Shown: positions 32,459 to 41,402 of the stretch, piece by piece
Position numbering within the stretch: the first letter of the stretch is position 1
How the letters are laid out: each line of letters starts with the position of its first letter
Assembly: GCA_021155965.1 (NCBI GenBank)
Contig: JAJNBJ010000017.1
Location: forward strand, 25,630-89,629
From: Flavipsychrobacter sp.
Lineage (GTDB): Bacteria; Bacteroidota; Bacteroidia; Chitinophagales; Chitinophagaceae
Length of the DNA stretch: 64,000 nucleotides
Direction: 5' to 3'
Notes under the pieces: generated by a model
Databases searched by the model: none
Told to the model about the DNA's origin: nothing
The model's input: only the letters and a program-made list of their open reading frames with translations
Translations under genes and position numbers: made by a program

Positions 32459-32881
32459 ATGAGGTATTTAGTTACCATAGTGTTGCTCTTTGTAAGTATT
32501 GGTGCATTTGCACAAAAGGAGGATTCGGTGAGTCTTACAAGAGCTATCCATGCTTTTAATAAGGCTTTGGTGACGAAAGACACTGTTTCTCTGAACTGGC
32601 TATTACGGGATGATGTTCGTTATTATCATTCAAACGGATGGCTGGAGCTGAAAAGAGATGTGATAGAAGACCTATATAATGGCAAACTGACCTACAATCA
32701 GCTAAACGCAACATTGCAGGGAATACGGTTTACCGGCAGTATTGCACAGGCGAGAATGGTAGCAGATGTGGACGTTGCGCTGAATGGTAAACCAATTCAG
32801 TTGAAGTTACAAATAGTACAGGTGTGGACACGGAAGGATGGCAGGTGGGTGATGTACTCAAGACATAGTGAAAGAATTTAA
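32459..32881 (+). CDS. Secreted NTF2-like (DUF4440-type) protein in the nuo operon
   Basis: A signal peptide (MRYLVTIVLLFVSIGAFAQ) precedes a 120-residue NTF2-like fold: 'AIHAFNKALVTKDTVSLNWLL', 'DDVRYYHSNGWLELKRDVIEDL' and 'VQVWTRKDGRWVMYSRH' near the C-terminus, matching DUF4440 proteins. It is predicted periplasmic, hence not part of the cytoplasmic NADH module encoded on either side. The active site, if any, is unknown. A paired palindromic unit follows before nuoF. Confidence 0.83.
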   Translation: MRYLVTIVLLFVSIGAFAQKEDSVSLTRAIHAFNKALVTKDTVSLNWLLRDDVRYYHSNGWLELKRDVIEDLYNGKLTYNQLNATLQGIRFTGSIAQARMVADVDVALNGKPIQLKLQIVQVWTRKDGRWVMYSRHSERI

Positions 32882-32882
32882 A

Positions 32883-32941
32883 CCTCCGGCCCTTAAGCGG
32901 GAGGTGGTAAATAAAAATATAAAAGTCCCTTAGGGGTATGG
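32883..32941. repeat. Paired inverted palindromic units before nuoF
   Basis: Left unit CCTCCGGCCCTTAAGCGGGAGG and right unit AAAAGTCCCTTAGGGGTATGG; the latter runs into the nuoF start codon (ATG 32938). Confidence 0.75.
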
Positions 32942-34293
32942 GTGTAAAACTGTTATTAGAGCACGATAAGGTAGAAGGTATCCGTTATTACGATACCTAT
33001 CGCAAGAATGGCGGATACCGTGCGGCAGAGAAGGCATTGAAAATGTCTCCTGCAGATATTGTTGAAGAAGTGAAGAAGAGCGGCCTGCGTGGCCGTGGCG
33101 GTGCGGGCTTCCCTACGGGTTTGAAATGGAGCTTCCTGGCAAAGCCTGAGGGTGTGCCACGCCACCTGGTGTGCAATGCTGATGAGTCGGAGCCGGGTAC
33201 ATTTAAAGACAGGTACCTGATGGAGTTCCATCCGCACCTGTTCATTGAAGGGTTATTGATCAGCAGCTTTGCGTTAGGCAGCAATACCACCTACGTTTAT
33301 ATACGTGGCGAATATGCATGGATACCTGACATACTGGAACAAGCAATAGACGAAGCAAAGAATAACGGCTGGTTAGGTAAGAATATACAGGGTACAGGCT
33401 TTGACTGCGAGATATATGTGCACCGCGGTGCGGGCGCTTATATATGCGGCGAGGAAACAGCATTGATAGAATCGCTGGAGGGCAAGCGTGGTAATCCTCG
33501 TATGAAGCCGCCATTCCCGGCGATACAGGGTGTATGGATGAGGCCTACGGTGGTGAATAACGTAGAAACACTGGCGGCAGTAGTGCCTATTATTAACCTT
33601 GGTGGCGATGAATATGCTAAAATAGGTGTAGGTAAATCTACAGGCACCAAACTGATGAGCGCATGCGGCAACATTAATAAGCCGGGCGTTTATGAAATAG
33701 ATATGACCATCTCGGTAGAGGAGTTCATCTACAGCGATGAATATTGTGGTGGTATCAGGAATGGTAAGAAATTAAAAGCTTGTATACCTGGAGGTTCGTC
33801 AGTTCCGATATTGCCTGCTAACCTGTTGCTGAAAACAGCAAAAGGTGAAACAAGGCTGATGAATTATGAGAGCATGAGCGATGGCGGTTTTGTATCAGGC
33901 TCAATGATCGGCTCTGGTGGTTTCGAGGTGCTGGATGAAGACCAGTGTATCGTAAAACATACGATGACACTTGCGCGCTTTTACAACCACGAAAGCTGCG
34001 GACAATGCAGCCCTTGTCGTGAAGGTACCGGCTGGATGTATAAGATACTGAAGAACCTGGAGTATGGTAAAGGCAAGATGAGTGATATAGACCTGCTGTG
34101 GGATATCCAGCGCAAGATAGAGGGTAATACCATCTGTCCGCTGGGTGATGCGGCAGCATGGCCGGTGGCGGCTGCCATACGCCACTTCCGTGATGAGTTT
34201 GAATGGCATGTATTAAATCCTGATGAGTCACAAAAAAGGAATTATGGCCTGGCGCACTATGCCGACCCGATCCATGTGGCTGCATCAGCATAG
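32938..34293 (+). CDS. nuoF: NADH-quinone oxidoreductase subunit F
   Basis: 51-kDa NADH- and FMN-binding subunit, 451 aa. 'LRGRGGAGFPTGLKWSF' and 'CNADESEPGTFKDR' form the NADH/FMN site, 'GAGAYICGEETALIESLEGKRG' is conserved, and 'ESCGQCSPCREGTGW' with a later Cys ('TICPLGDAA') binds the N3 4Fe-4S cluster. Normal length. Confidence 0.97.
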   Translation: MGVKLLLEHDKVEGIRYYDTYRKNGGYRAAEKALKMSPADIVEEVKKSGLRGRGGAGFPTGLKWSFLAKPEGVPRHLVCNADESEPGTFKDRYLMEFHPHLFIEGLLISSFALGSNTTYVYIRGEYAWIPDILEQAIDEAKNNGWLGKNIQGTGFDCEIYVHRGAGAYICGEETALIESLEGKRGNPRMKPPFPAIQGVWMRPTVVNNVETLAAVVPIINLGGDEYAKIGVGKSTGTKLMSACGNINKPGVYEIDMTISVEEFIYSDEYCGGIRNGKKLKACIPGGSSVPILPANLLLKTAKGETRLMNYESMSDGGFVSGSMIGSGGFEVLDEDQCIVKHTMTLARFYNHESCGQCSPCREGTGWMYKILKNLEYGKGKMSDIDLLWDIQRKIEGNTICPLGDAAAWPVAAAIRHFRDEFEWHVLNPDESQKRNYGLAHYADPIHVAASA

Positions 34294-34307
34294 AATTTTG
34301 AATTGTT

Positions 34308-35462
34308 ATGTCAGAGACACCAAAGTTTAAAGTAACGATCGATAACATCAGCATAGAAGTGCCGGCAGGTACTACTATACTGAATGCGGCCCGTAGTATA
34401 GGTGGCGAAGTTGCTCCGCCTGCTATGTGCTACTATAGCAAACTACAGGATAGCGGCGGTAAATGCCGTACCTGCCTGGTGGAGGTGAGCAAGGGCTCTG
34501 AAAAAGACCCTCGCCCTATGCCCAAGCTGGTAGCAAGTTGCCGCACTACTGTGATGGATGGCATGGAGGTGAAAAACATTACCTCTGAGAAAGTAATTGA
34601 TGCCCGCAAAGGAGTTGTTGAATTTTTATTGATCAACCACCCGCTTGATTGTCCGGTATGTGACCAGGCAGGCGAGTGTGACCTGCAAGACCTGAGCTAT
34701 GACCATGGTACAGAAGGTACACGGTATGAGTTCAAACGCCGCACATTTGAGAAAGAAGATATAGGCCCATACATATCGCTGCACATGAACCGTTGTATCA
34801 TGTGCTTCCGTTGTGTATTTGCTGCAGACCAACTCACCGAAAAACGTGAGCATGGTATATTAGACAGGGGAGACCATGCCCAGATAAGCACTTATCTGAG
34901 TAAGGCACTCGACAACGATTTTATTGGCAATGTAATAGATGTATGCCCGGTAGGCGCACTTACCGACAGAACATTCCGTTTCAAAAACAGGGTATGGTTC
35001 ACCAAGCCTATGGATGCGCACAGGAATTGCAGCAACCCTAAATGCTGCGGCAGTGTGCGGTTGTGGATGAGAGGCGATGAGGTGTATCGTGTAACAGCTC
35101 GTAAGGATGAATGGAACGAAGTGGAGAATACACCGGATGGAAAACCCGGATGGATATGCAATGAATGCCGCTTTGAGAAGAAAGAAACCAAGGATTGGGT
35201 GATAGAAGGGCCGACACAAGTGCGCAGAAGCAGTGTGATATCTCAAGGACACTATGAGGGCACGAAGCCAACACCTGTATTGATAGATACAGTGATGGGC
35301 AGGAAACCACAATACACTATTGACATTCACAGTGTAAGTGATGTGAACAGGCCGGAAGTTGAGCTGTCGAAGATAGATGGGCCGGCACATTCTGATGATT
35401 TTAAGCCCACGCAGAGCGATGGCGGATTGAAAAAGTGGACTGATAAGCTGGGCAAGGGATAA
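34308..35462 (+). CDS. nuoG: NADH-quinone oxidoreductase subunit G, short form
   Basis: 384 aa, about half the length of E. coli NuoG. The N-terminal 2Fe-2S (N1b) ligands are in 'AMCYYSKLQDSGGKCRTC' with a later Cys. 'HPLDCPVCDQAGEC' holds N5, and 'CIMCFRCV' plus 'CPVGALT' hold N4. A further Cys set ('NCSNPKCCGS', 'GWICNECRF') corresponds to the 4Fe-4S start of the molybdopterin-type domain, but the large C-terminal domain is missing. This short architecture is recurrent in Bacteroidota, so it is not a truncation. The extreme C-terminus is polar and probably disordered. Confidence 0.94.
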   Translation: MSETPKFKVTIDNISIEVPAGTTILNAARSIGGEVAPPAMCYYSKLQDSGGKCRTCLVEVSKGSEKDPRPMPKLVASCRTTVMDGMEVKNITSEKVIDARKGVVEFLLINHPLDCPVCDQAGECDLQDLSYDHGTEGTRYEFKRRTFEKEDIGPYISLHMNRCIMCFRCVFAADQLTEKREHGILDRGDHAQISTYLSKALDNDFIGNVIDVCPVGALTDRTFRFKNRVWFTKPMDAHRNCSNPKCCGSVRLWMRGDEVYRVTARKDEWNEVENTPDGKPGWICNECRFEKKETKDWVIEGPTQVRRSSVISQGHYEGTKPTPVLIDTVMGRKPQYTIDIHSVSDVNRPEVELSKIDGPAHSDDFKPTQSDGGLKKWTDKLGKG

Positions 35463-35493
35463 TATTTAAAACGAAAACTATTTTTGCAACATT

Positions 35494-36567
35494 ATGCTGT
35501 TACTACAAATTGATACAGCGCTTATCATAGAAAAAGGCCTTTTGATCACAGCCATACTTTTAGGCTCGCTGGGGATAGCTATGTATGCTACCTGGGGCGA
35601 GCGTAAAGTCGCTGCCATTATGCAAGACCGTATCGGCCCCAACCGTGCGGGCCCTTTTGGATTGCTGCAACCTTTGGCTGATGGATTGAAATTATTTTTC
35701 AAAGAAGAAATTATACCAGACCGCTCAACAAGACTGATATTTATATTAGGCCCTAGCTTAGCGATGCTTACTGCTACAATGACCAGCGCTGTTATACCAT
35801 GGGCGCCAGATTATACAACAGACAGCGGGCATGTTTTCTCTTTCCAGGTGGCAGATATTAATATTGGTATCCTGTTCATATTCGGTGTTGTGAGCCTTGG
35901 TGTATATGGCGTGATGCTGGGTGGCTGGGCTTCCAATAATAAATTCTCATTATTAAGTAGCATCCGTGCGGCATCGCAGGCTATCTCTTATGAGCTGGCA
36001 ATGGGTATTAGCTTGATCGCTTTATTAATGATGACAGAGTCGCTGAGCTTGCGTGATATTGTGCAGCAGCAACACGGCTTCTGGGCAGATAATTATTTTA
36101 CGTGGAACTTCTTTAAGCAGCCGCTGGGTTTTATCATTTTCCTTACCTGTGCATTTGCTGAATTGAACCGTGCGCCATTTGACCTGCCGGAATGTGAAAG
36201 TGAGCTGAACATGGGCTACCACCAGGAGTATTCGTCCATGAAGCTGGGCTTTTACCTATTTGCGGAATATGTGAACCTGTTCATCAGCTCTGTACTCGTC
36301 AGCACACTGTACTTTGGGGGATATAATTTCCCGTTCATGGACCAGGTGGCGGCGAATGTACATCCTATGTTGTATTCGATAATTTGCCTGATGGTGTTGA
36401 TGACGAAGGCTGTGATGGTAATATTATTCATAATGGCGGTAAGGTGGACTTTGCCCCGCTTCCGTTATGACCAACTAATGAAACTGGGGTGGAAATCGCT
36501 GATACCATTGGCATTGGTGAATATGCTGATAACCGGGGGAGTGATATTGTGGGCTATTAATAAGTAA
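35494..36567 (+). CDS. nuoH: NADH-quinone oxidoreductase subunit H
   Basis: Membrane subunit linking the quinone cavity to the proton pumps, 357 aa with eight or so helices. Signatures 'YATWGERKVAAIMQDRIGPNRAGPFG' (quoted in parts: 'GERKVAAIMQDRIGPNR') and 'AELNRAPFDLPECESEL' are both present. Normal length. Confidence 0.97.
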   Translation: MLLLQIDTALIIEKGLLITAILLGSLGIAMYATWGERKVAAIMQDRIGPNRAGPFGLLQPLADGLKLFFKEEIIPDRSTRLIFILGPSLAMLTATMTSAVIPWAPDYTTDSGHVFSFQVADINIGILFIFGVVSLGVYGVMLGGWASNNKFSLLSSIRAASQAISYELAMGISLIALLMMTESLSLRDIVQQQHGFWADNYFTWNFFKQPLGFIIFLTCAFAELNRAPFDLPECESELNMGYHQEYSSMKLGFYLFAEYVNLFISSVLVSTLYFGGYNFPFMDQVAANVHPMLYSIICLMVLMTKAVMVILFIMAVRWTLPRFRYDQLMKLGWKSLIPLALVNMLITGGVILWAINK

Positions 36568-36574
36568 AGAAGAA

Positions 36575-37084
36575 ATGGAAAAATTAACTAACAGGTCGGT
36601 GCAGATAAACCGTAGCCCCATGAACTTCATGGAGAAGGCTTACCTGCCTGCCCTTGCCAAAGGGTTGACCATCACCCTTGGCCATATATTCAAGAAAAAG
36701 GCTACGGTGAGCTATCCTGAGGAAAAGCGACCGTTCAGCCCGGTATTCCGTGGACTGCATATTCTGAACCGCGATGAGCAAGGAGCGGAGCGCTGTACTG
36801 CATGTGGCCTGTGTGCGTTGGCATGTCCTGCCGAAGCAATTACCATGGAAGCTGCAGAGCGCAAACCGGGAGAAGAGCATTTATACCGCGAAGAGAAGTA
36901 TGCTGCAAAATATGAGATAAATATGCTGCGTTGCATCTTCTGCGGTTATTGCGAAGAAGCTTGCCCGAAGGATGCCATATATCTTACTGAAACTGTAATG
37001 CCTTCTAATTATACCCGCGAGAGTTTTATTTATAAAAAAGAAGACCTGCTGATACCCGACCCTAAAAAAAAGGAAAGTAAATAA
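36575..37084 (+). CDS. nuoI: NADH-quinone oxidoreductase subunit I
   Basis: 169 aa, two 4Fe-4S clusters (N6a and N6b): 'CTACGLCALACPAEAI' and 'CIFCGYCEEACPKDAI'. It connects NuoG to NuoB in the electron wire. It starts seven bases after nuoH and ends two bases before nuoJ. Confidence 0.97.
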   Translation: MEKLTNRSVQINRSPMNFMEKAYLPALAKGLTITLGHIFKKKATVSYPEEKRPFSPVFRGLHILNRDEQGAERCTACGLCALACPAEAITMEAAERKPGEEHLYREEKYAAKYEINMLRCIFCGYCEEACPKDAIYLTETVMPSNYTRESFIYKKEDLLIPDPKKKESK

Positions 37085-37086
37085 TT

Positions 37087-37626
37087 ATGGAGTTATACGA
37101 TATTTTATTTTGGGTATTGTCTGCTATTGCGGTTAGTTGTGCGCTTGGGGTTATCCTCAGTCGCAACCCTGTGAATAGTGTATTGTTCCTGATACTTACA
37201 TTTTTTGCTATTTCGGGACATTATGTGCTGATGAATGCCCAGTTCCTGGCAATAGTGAATATCATTGTGTATGCAGGTGCGATCATGGTGCTATTCCTAT
37301 TTGTGATCATGCTGATGAACCTGAATGCAGATGTAGAGCCGCAGAAGGGTCAATTAGTGCAGCTAGCCGGGGTAATATCCGGCGGTATATTGTTCCTGGT
37401 AGTGCTGGCATCTATTAAAACAGCAAAGGCCGAGATCATGGATAAAACATCTACAGATATAGGGCTTATTTCGAATTTGGGAAAAGTGCTTTTCAAAGAG
37501 TATGTGTTACCATTTGAGATTAGCAGCGTGCTGTTCTTGAGTGCCATGATAGGTGCAATTGTAATTGGTAAAAAAGAAGAAGTAAAAACATCTGCAACTG
37601 CTAAAATGGAGCATGTTAGCGAATAA
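37087..37626 (+). CDS. nuoJ: NADH-quinone oxidoreductase subunit J
   Basis: 179-residue membrane subunit with five helices: 'RNPVNSVLFLILTFFAISGHYVLMNAQFLAIVNIIVYAGAIMVLFLFVIMLMNL' (the conserved core, seen as 'VNIIVYAGAIMVLFLFVIML'). Normal size for the family; it is followed closely by nuoK. Confidence 0.95.
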   Translation: MELYDILFWVLSAIAVSCALGVILSRNPVNSVLFLILTFFAISGHYVLMNAQFLAIVNIIVYAGAIMVLFLFVIMLMNLNADVEPQKGQLVQLAGVISGGILFLVVLASIKTAKAEIMDKTSTDIGLISNLGKVLFKEYVLPFEISSVLFLSAMIGAIVIGKKEEVKTSATAKMEHVSE

Positions 37627-37636
37627 ATTATAAAGT

Positions 37637-37942
37637 ATGCCGGTAAATTCGACACATTATTTATTCTTAAGCCTGCTGTTATTCTCCATAGGAGTAATGG
37701 GGGCACTGATGCGCCGTAATGCCATCATCATATTTATGTGCATTGAGCTGATGCTTAATGCGGTGAACCTGTTGTTGGTTGCTTTCTCAAAAATATATGC
37801 CGATGCAAATGCACAGCTATTTGTATTTTTTATAATGGTAGTAGCAGCGGCAGAAGTAGCTGTGGGACTGGCAATAATAGTGATGATGTATCGCAAGGTG
37901 CATTCGGTGGATATAAATATCTTAAACAGGTTAAAACATTAA
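37637..37942 (+). CDS. nuoK: NADH-quinone oxidoreductase subunit K
   Basis: 101-residue MrpC-like membrane subunit. The conserved membrane glutamates are in 'IIFMCIELMLNAVNLLL' and 'AAAEVAVGLAIIVMMYR'. Normal length with three helices. Confidence 0.96.
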   Translation: MPVNSTHYLFLSLLLFSIGVMGALMRRNAIIIFMCIELMLNAVNLLLVAFSKIYADANAQLFVFFIMVVAAAEVAVGLAIIVMMYRKVHSVDINILNRLKH

Positions 37943-37943
37943 T

Positions 37944-37963
37944 AGCCCTTAGGGGATTTAGCA
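37944..37963 (+). repeat. Single palindromic unit before nuoL
   Basis: AGCCCTTAGGGGATTTAGCA is a right-type unit, three bases upstream of the nuoL ATG. No left partner is present. Confidence 0.6.
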
Positions 37964-37966
37964 TAT

Positions 37967-39862
37967 ATGGCTAATTTAGTTTACTTAGTTCCGTTGTTCC
38001 CATTGATCGGTTTCCTGATCAATGGTATTTTCTGGAAGAGAATGCCTAAAACGCTGGGCGGCGTTATAGGTTGTGTGGCAATTCTTGCTTCTTTCATTAT
38101 ATCATTGGGTATTTTCTTTGAAGTTAAAAGTGCTTCTTTCCAGGGGCCTTTGGTTGTTAAACTGTTTGATTTCATACAATCGGGCAACCTGAATATTCAT
38201 TTTGATTTCCAGGTAGATGCGCTTTCCTCCTTGTTCCTGCTCATTATTACCGGTATAGGTTTCCTGATACACGTTTATTCAACCTCTTATATGGGACATG
38301 ATGAGGGTATGGTGAAATACTTTGCCTACCTGAACCTGTTCGTATTCTCTATGTTACTATTGGTATTGGGTGCTAACTACCTAATCATGTTCATTGGATG
38401 GGAGGGCGTGGGATTATGTTCTTACCTGCTCATTGGGTTCTGGTTCAAGAACAGGGATTATACCAATGCTGCCAAGAAAGCATTTGTGATGAACCGTATT
38501 GGCGACCTTGGCTTCCTTGTAGGTATGCTGCTCATCCTGTTCAACTATGGTACGCTTGCTTACCAGGATGTTTTTGCAAAGCTGCCTGCTGCTCATACAG
38601 AAACATCTTCGATGTATAATTGGATAGCGCTGTGCCTGTTCATAGGCGCTATGGGTAAAAGCGCGCAGATACCACTGTATACGTGGCTGCCTGATGCGAT
38701 GGCGGGTCCGACACCTGTCTCAGCGCTTATCCATGCTGCAACGATGGTTACAGCAGGCATCTATATGATAGCCCGCAGCCATGCGTTGTATGACCTTGCG
38801 CCGATGGCTCTTGATCTTGTTGCGGTAATAGGCCTTGCAACCGCATTGCTTGCAGCTACCATAGCGTTATACCAGAACGATATAAAAAAGGTACTTGCTT
38901 ATTCAACGGTAAGCCAGCTTGGTTTCATGTTCCTTGCATTGGGTGTTGGTGCCTATACCACCGGCGTTTTCCATGTAATGACGCATGCTTTCTTCAAGGC
39001 GCTGCTGTTCCTCGGCGCAGGCTCAGTGATACATGCTATGGGTGGCGAGCAGGATATTAAAAACATGGGTGGATTAAGAAAGAAACTGCCTATAACCTAC
39101 ATTACTTTTTTGATTGGCGTGCTTGCAATCGCAGGTTTTCCATTCACTTCCGGGTTTGTATCGAAGGATGAGATACTGTTAGCCGTTTATGAGCACAATA
39201 AAGTGTTTTTCTACCTGGCTGCATTCGCTGCTGTGCTTACTGCAATTTATATGTTCCGCCTGCTGATGCTGGTATTTATGGGTGGTTTCCGCGGCACACA
39301 TGATCAGGAGCATCACCTGCACGAATCGCCTGCTGCAATAACTATCCCACTTATTATTCTCGCAATATTCTCATTAGTCGGAGGATTTGTTCAAATCCCG
39401 CATTTGTTTGGAGGACACGATTACTTAAACCAGTTCCTGGGCAAAGCAGGGGTGCCAGCAGTAATTCATGAAGGGCCCGGCCTGGAAATGAAAGAATGGA
39501 CATTGTTTGGTGCAACTTGCGTAGGGTTGCTCGTTATTTTCCTTGCTACGAAGAAACTATTCGCTGTTTCTCAATTTGATGGTAATTACAGCGGCTTCAA
39601 AAAGGTATTGGCCAACAAATGGTATGTGGATGAGCTGTATGATACTATCATCGTGAAACCAATTGGTGCGTTATCAGGTATACTGGATAAGTTTGCAGAA
39701 AAAGCCGGGATAGATGGTTTAGTGAACGGCGTTGGCAAAACTGTAAGATGGGGTGGCGACAGAATGCGCCTGCTACAGACAGGCCAGGTTGGTTTTTACA
39801 TTTTTATTATGGTGCTTGGTATGGTGGCGTTGTTTACGCTTGGTTTTTTTTGGATCAAATAA
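37967..39862 (+). CDS. nuoL: NADH-quinone oxidoreductase subunit L
   Basis: 631-residue antiporter-like pump subunit. Key residues: the Glu in 'MFIGWEGVGLCSYLLIGFW', and the Lys and His-rich 'ALIHAATMVTAGIYMIAR' and 'HVMTHAFFKALLFLGAG'. The C-terminal extension corresponds to the lateral helix and ends in a membrane anchor. Normal length. Confidence 0.97.
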   Translation: MANLVYLVPLFPLIGFLINGIFWKRMPKTLGGVIGCVAILASFIISLGIFFEVKSASFQGPLVVKLFDFIQSGNLNIHFDFQVDALSSLFLLIITGIGFLIHVYSTSYMGHDEGMVKYFAYLNLFVFSMLLLVLGANYLIMFIGWEGVGLCSYLLIGFWFKNRDYTNAAKKAFVMNRIGDLGFLVGMLLILFNYGTLAYQDVFAKLPAAHTETSSMYNWIALCLFIGAMGKSAQIPLYTWLPDAMAGPTPVSALIHAATMVTAGIYMIARSHALYDLAPMALDLVAVIGLATALLAATIALYQNDIKKVLAYSTVSQLGFMFLALGVGAYTTGVFHVMTHAFFKALLFLGAGSVIHAMGGEQDIKNMGGLRKKLPITYITFLIGVLAIAGFPFTSGFVSKDEILLAVYEHNKVFFYLAAFAAVLTAIYMFRLLMLVFMGGFRGTHDQEHHLHESPAAITIPLIILAIFSLVGGFVQIPHLFGGHDYLNQFLGKAGVPAVIHEGPGLEMKEWTLFGATCVGLLVIFLATKKLFAVSQFDGNYSGFKKVLANKWYVDELYDTIIVKPIGALSGILDKFAEKAGIDGLVNGVGKTVRWGGDRMRLLQTGQVGFYIFIMVLGMVALFTLGFFWIK

Positions 39863-39866
39863 AATA

Positions 39867-39890
39867 AGCTCCCTTTATAGGGGTTTGGAG
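39867..39890 (+). repeat. Single palindromic unit before nuoM
   Basis: AGCTCCCTTTATAGGGGTTT plus GGAG is a right-type unit, two bases upstream of the nuoM ATG. Confidence 0.6.
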
Positions 39891-39892
39891 TT

Positions 39893-41335
39893 ATGATTTT
39901 AATATTACTGATACTGATTCCTTTTTTAACGGGCATTATCTCTTTCACTACAAAAGGAGATGGCGCTAAGTCGTTAGGTTTACTAAGCTCTATGCTCACA
40001 TTGGCGGTTGCCGCTTACGTGAGCGGGGCAAATTTTGCGGCGCCTATCACATTCACTAAGCCGTGGATACCTATCCTTGGGACCCAGTTCAGCCTGATGG
40101 CCGATGGAATGAGCAGTATGCTGTGCCTGCTTACGGGTATCGTATCGCTGGTGGTAATGATCATGAATGTAAATAAGCCGGTAGAACGGGCAGGTGCGTT
40201 CTACGGATTCCTGTTGTTATCTCAGGCGGGCTTAATGGGTGTTTTCCTTGCTTCTGATGCCCTGTTGTTCTATGTATTCTGGGAGCTGGCTTTGATACCC
40301 GTTTACTTCCTGTGCTCGCAATGGGGTGGTGAAAAGCGTATCCCTGTTACGTTCAAATTCTTCATCTATACATTTGTAGGCAGCCTTATGATGCTGGCGG
40401 GACTAATTTACCTCTCCCTGCAAACACCGGGCGTTACCAGTTATTCATGGAACGATATAGTTCGTGCCGGGACATCATTACCTGCCGACCAGCAGATGTG
40501 GTTGTTCTGGCTCATTTTCATAGCCTTTGCTATTAAAATGCCTGTGTTCCCCTTCCATACATGGCAGCCTGATACTTATGAACAATCGCCTACCCCCGTT
40601 ACCATAATTCTTAGTGCGCTGATGGTGAAGATGGGTTTATTTGCAGTACTGCGCTGGTTGATACCGGTATTGCCTGCAGGTGTTGCTTATTGGTCTGAAA
40701 CTGTAGTTATTCTTTCTGTTGTAGGCATTGTTTATGCATCGTGCATAGCCATTGTGCAAACAGATATTAAGCGCCTCATAGCCTATTCTTCTATTGCCCA
40801 CATGGGACTTATGTGTGCAGCAGCTTTCACCAATTCTGCTGTTGGCATGCATGGCATTATGGTACAAATGTTCAACCATGGTATCAACATTACCGGTATG
40901 TGGGTAATAGTAAGCATGATAGAACAGCGCTATGGCACCCGCGATATGACCAAACTGGGTGGTATGGCATCTGCTGCCCCTGCTATGGCAATTGCATTGG
41001 TAATTATCTCACTTGCCAATATTGCTCTGCCACTTACCAATGGTTTTGTGGGTGAGTTCATGCTGTTCAATGGCATATTCCGTGCAGATACAGCGGGGCA
41101 TATCCTTATAATGGTAGTTGCAGGTCTGGGTATTATCCTCGGCGCAGTATATACCCTGAACATGATACAAAGAACCGCTTATGGAGACGCAGGATCGGCA
41201 GTTGTGGTGAAAGACTTAAGCGTAAACGAATATTTAGGATTAGCAATTATCATCAGCCTGATATTGTTCCTCGGTGTTTATCCAAAACCTCTTTTGGATC
41301 TTACAGCGGGAGTAGCCGGAATGATGGTAAGATAA
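39893..41335 (+). CDS. nuoM: NADH-quinone oxidoreductase subunit M
   Basis: 480-residue antiporter-like subunit. The conserved Glu lies in 'FWELALIPVYFLCSQWG', with pumping Lys/His residues in 'AFAIKMPVFPFHTWQPD' and 'IAYSSIAHMGLMCAA'. About 14 helices, normal length. Confidence 0.97.
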   Translation: MILILLILIPFLTGIISFTTKGDGAKSLGLLSSMLTLAVAAYVSGANFAAPITFTKPWIPILGTQFSLMADGMSSMLCLLTGIVSLVVMIMNVNKPVERAGAFYGFLLLSQAGLMGVFLASDALLFYVFWELALIPVYFLCSQWGGEKRIPVTFKFFIYTFVGSLMMLAGLIYLSLQTPGVTSYSWNDIVRAGTSLPADQQMWLFWLIFIAFAIKMPVFPFHTWQPDTYEQSPTPVTIILSALMVKMGLFAVLRWLIPVLPAGVAYWSETVVILSVVGIVYASCIAIVQTDIKRLIAYSSIAHMGLMCAAAFTNSAVGMHGIMVQMFNHGINITGMWVIVSMIEQRYGTRDMTKLGGMASAAPAMAIALVIISLANIALPLTNGFVGEFMLFNGIFRADTAGHILIMVVAGLGIILGAVYTLNMIQRTAYGDAGSAVVVKDLSVNEYLGLAIIISLILFLGVYPKPLLDLTAGVAGMMVR

Positions 41336-41402
41336 AACCCGGAATTAGTAATTGGGTGAGCGCGATTTGTGATTTGATTTTTTTTGATCTTTTAGTAGTT
41401 AT

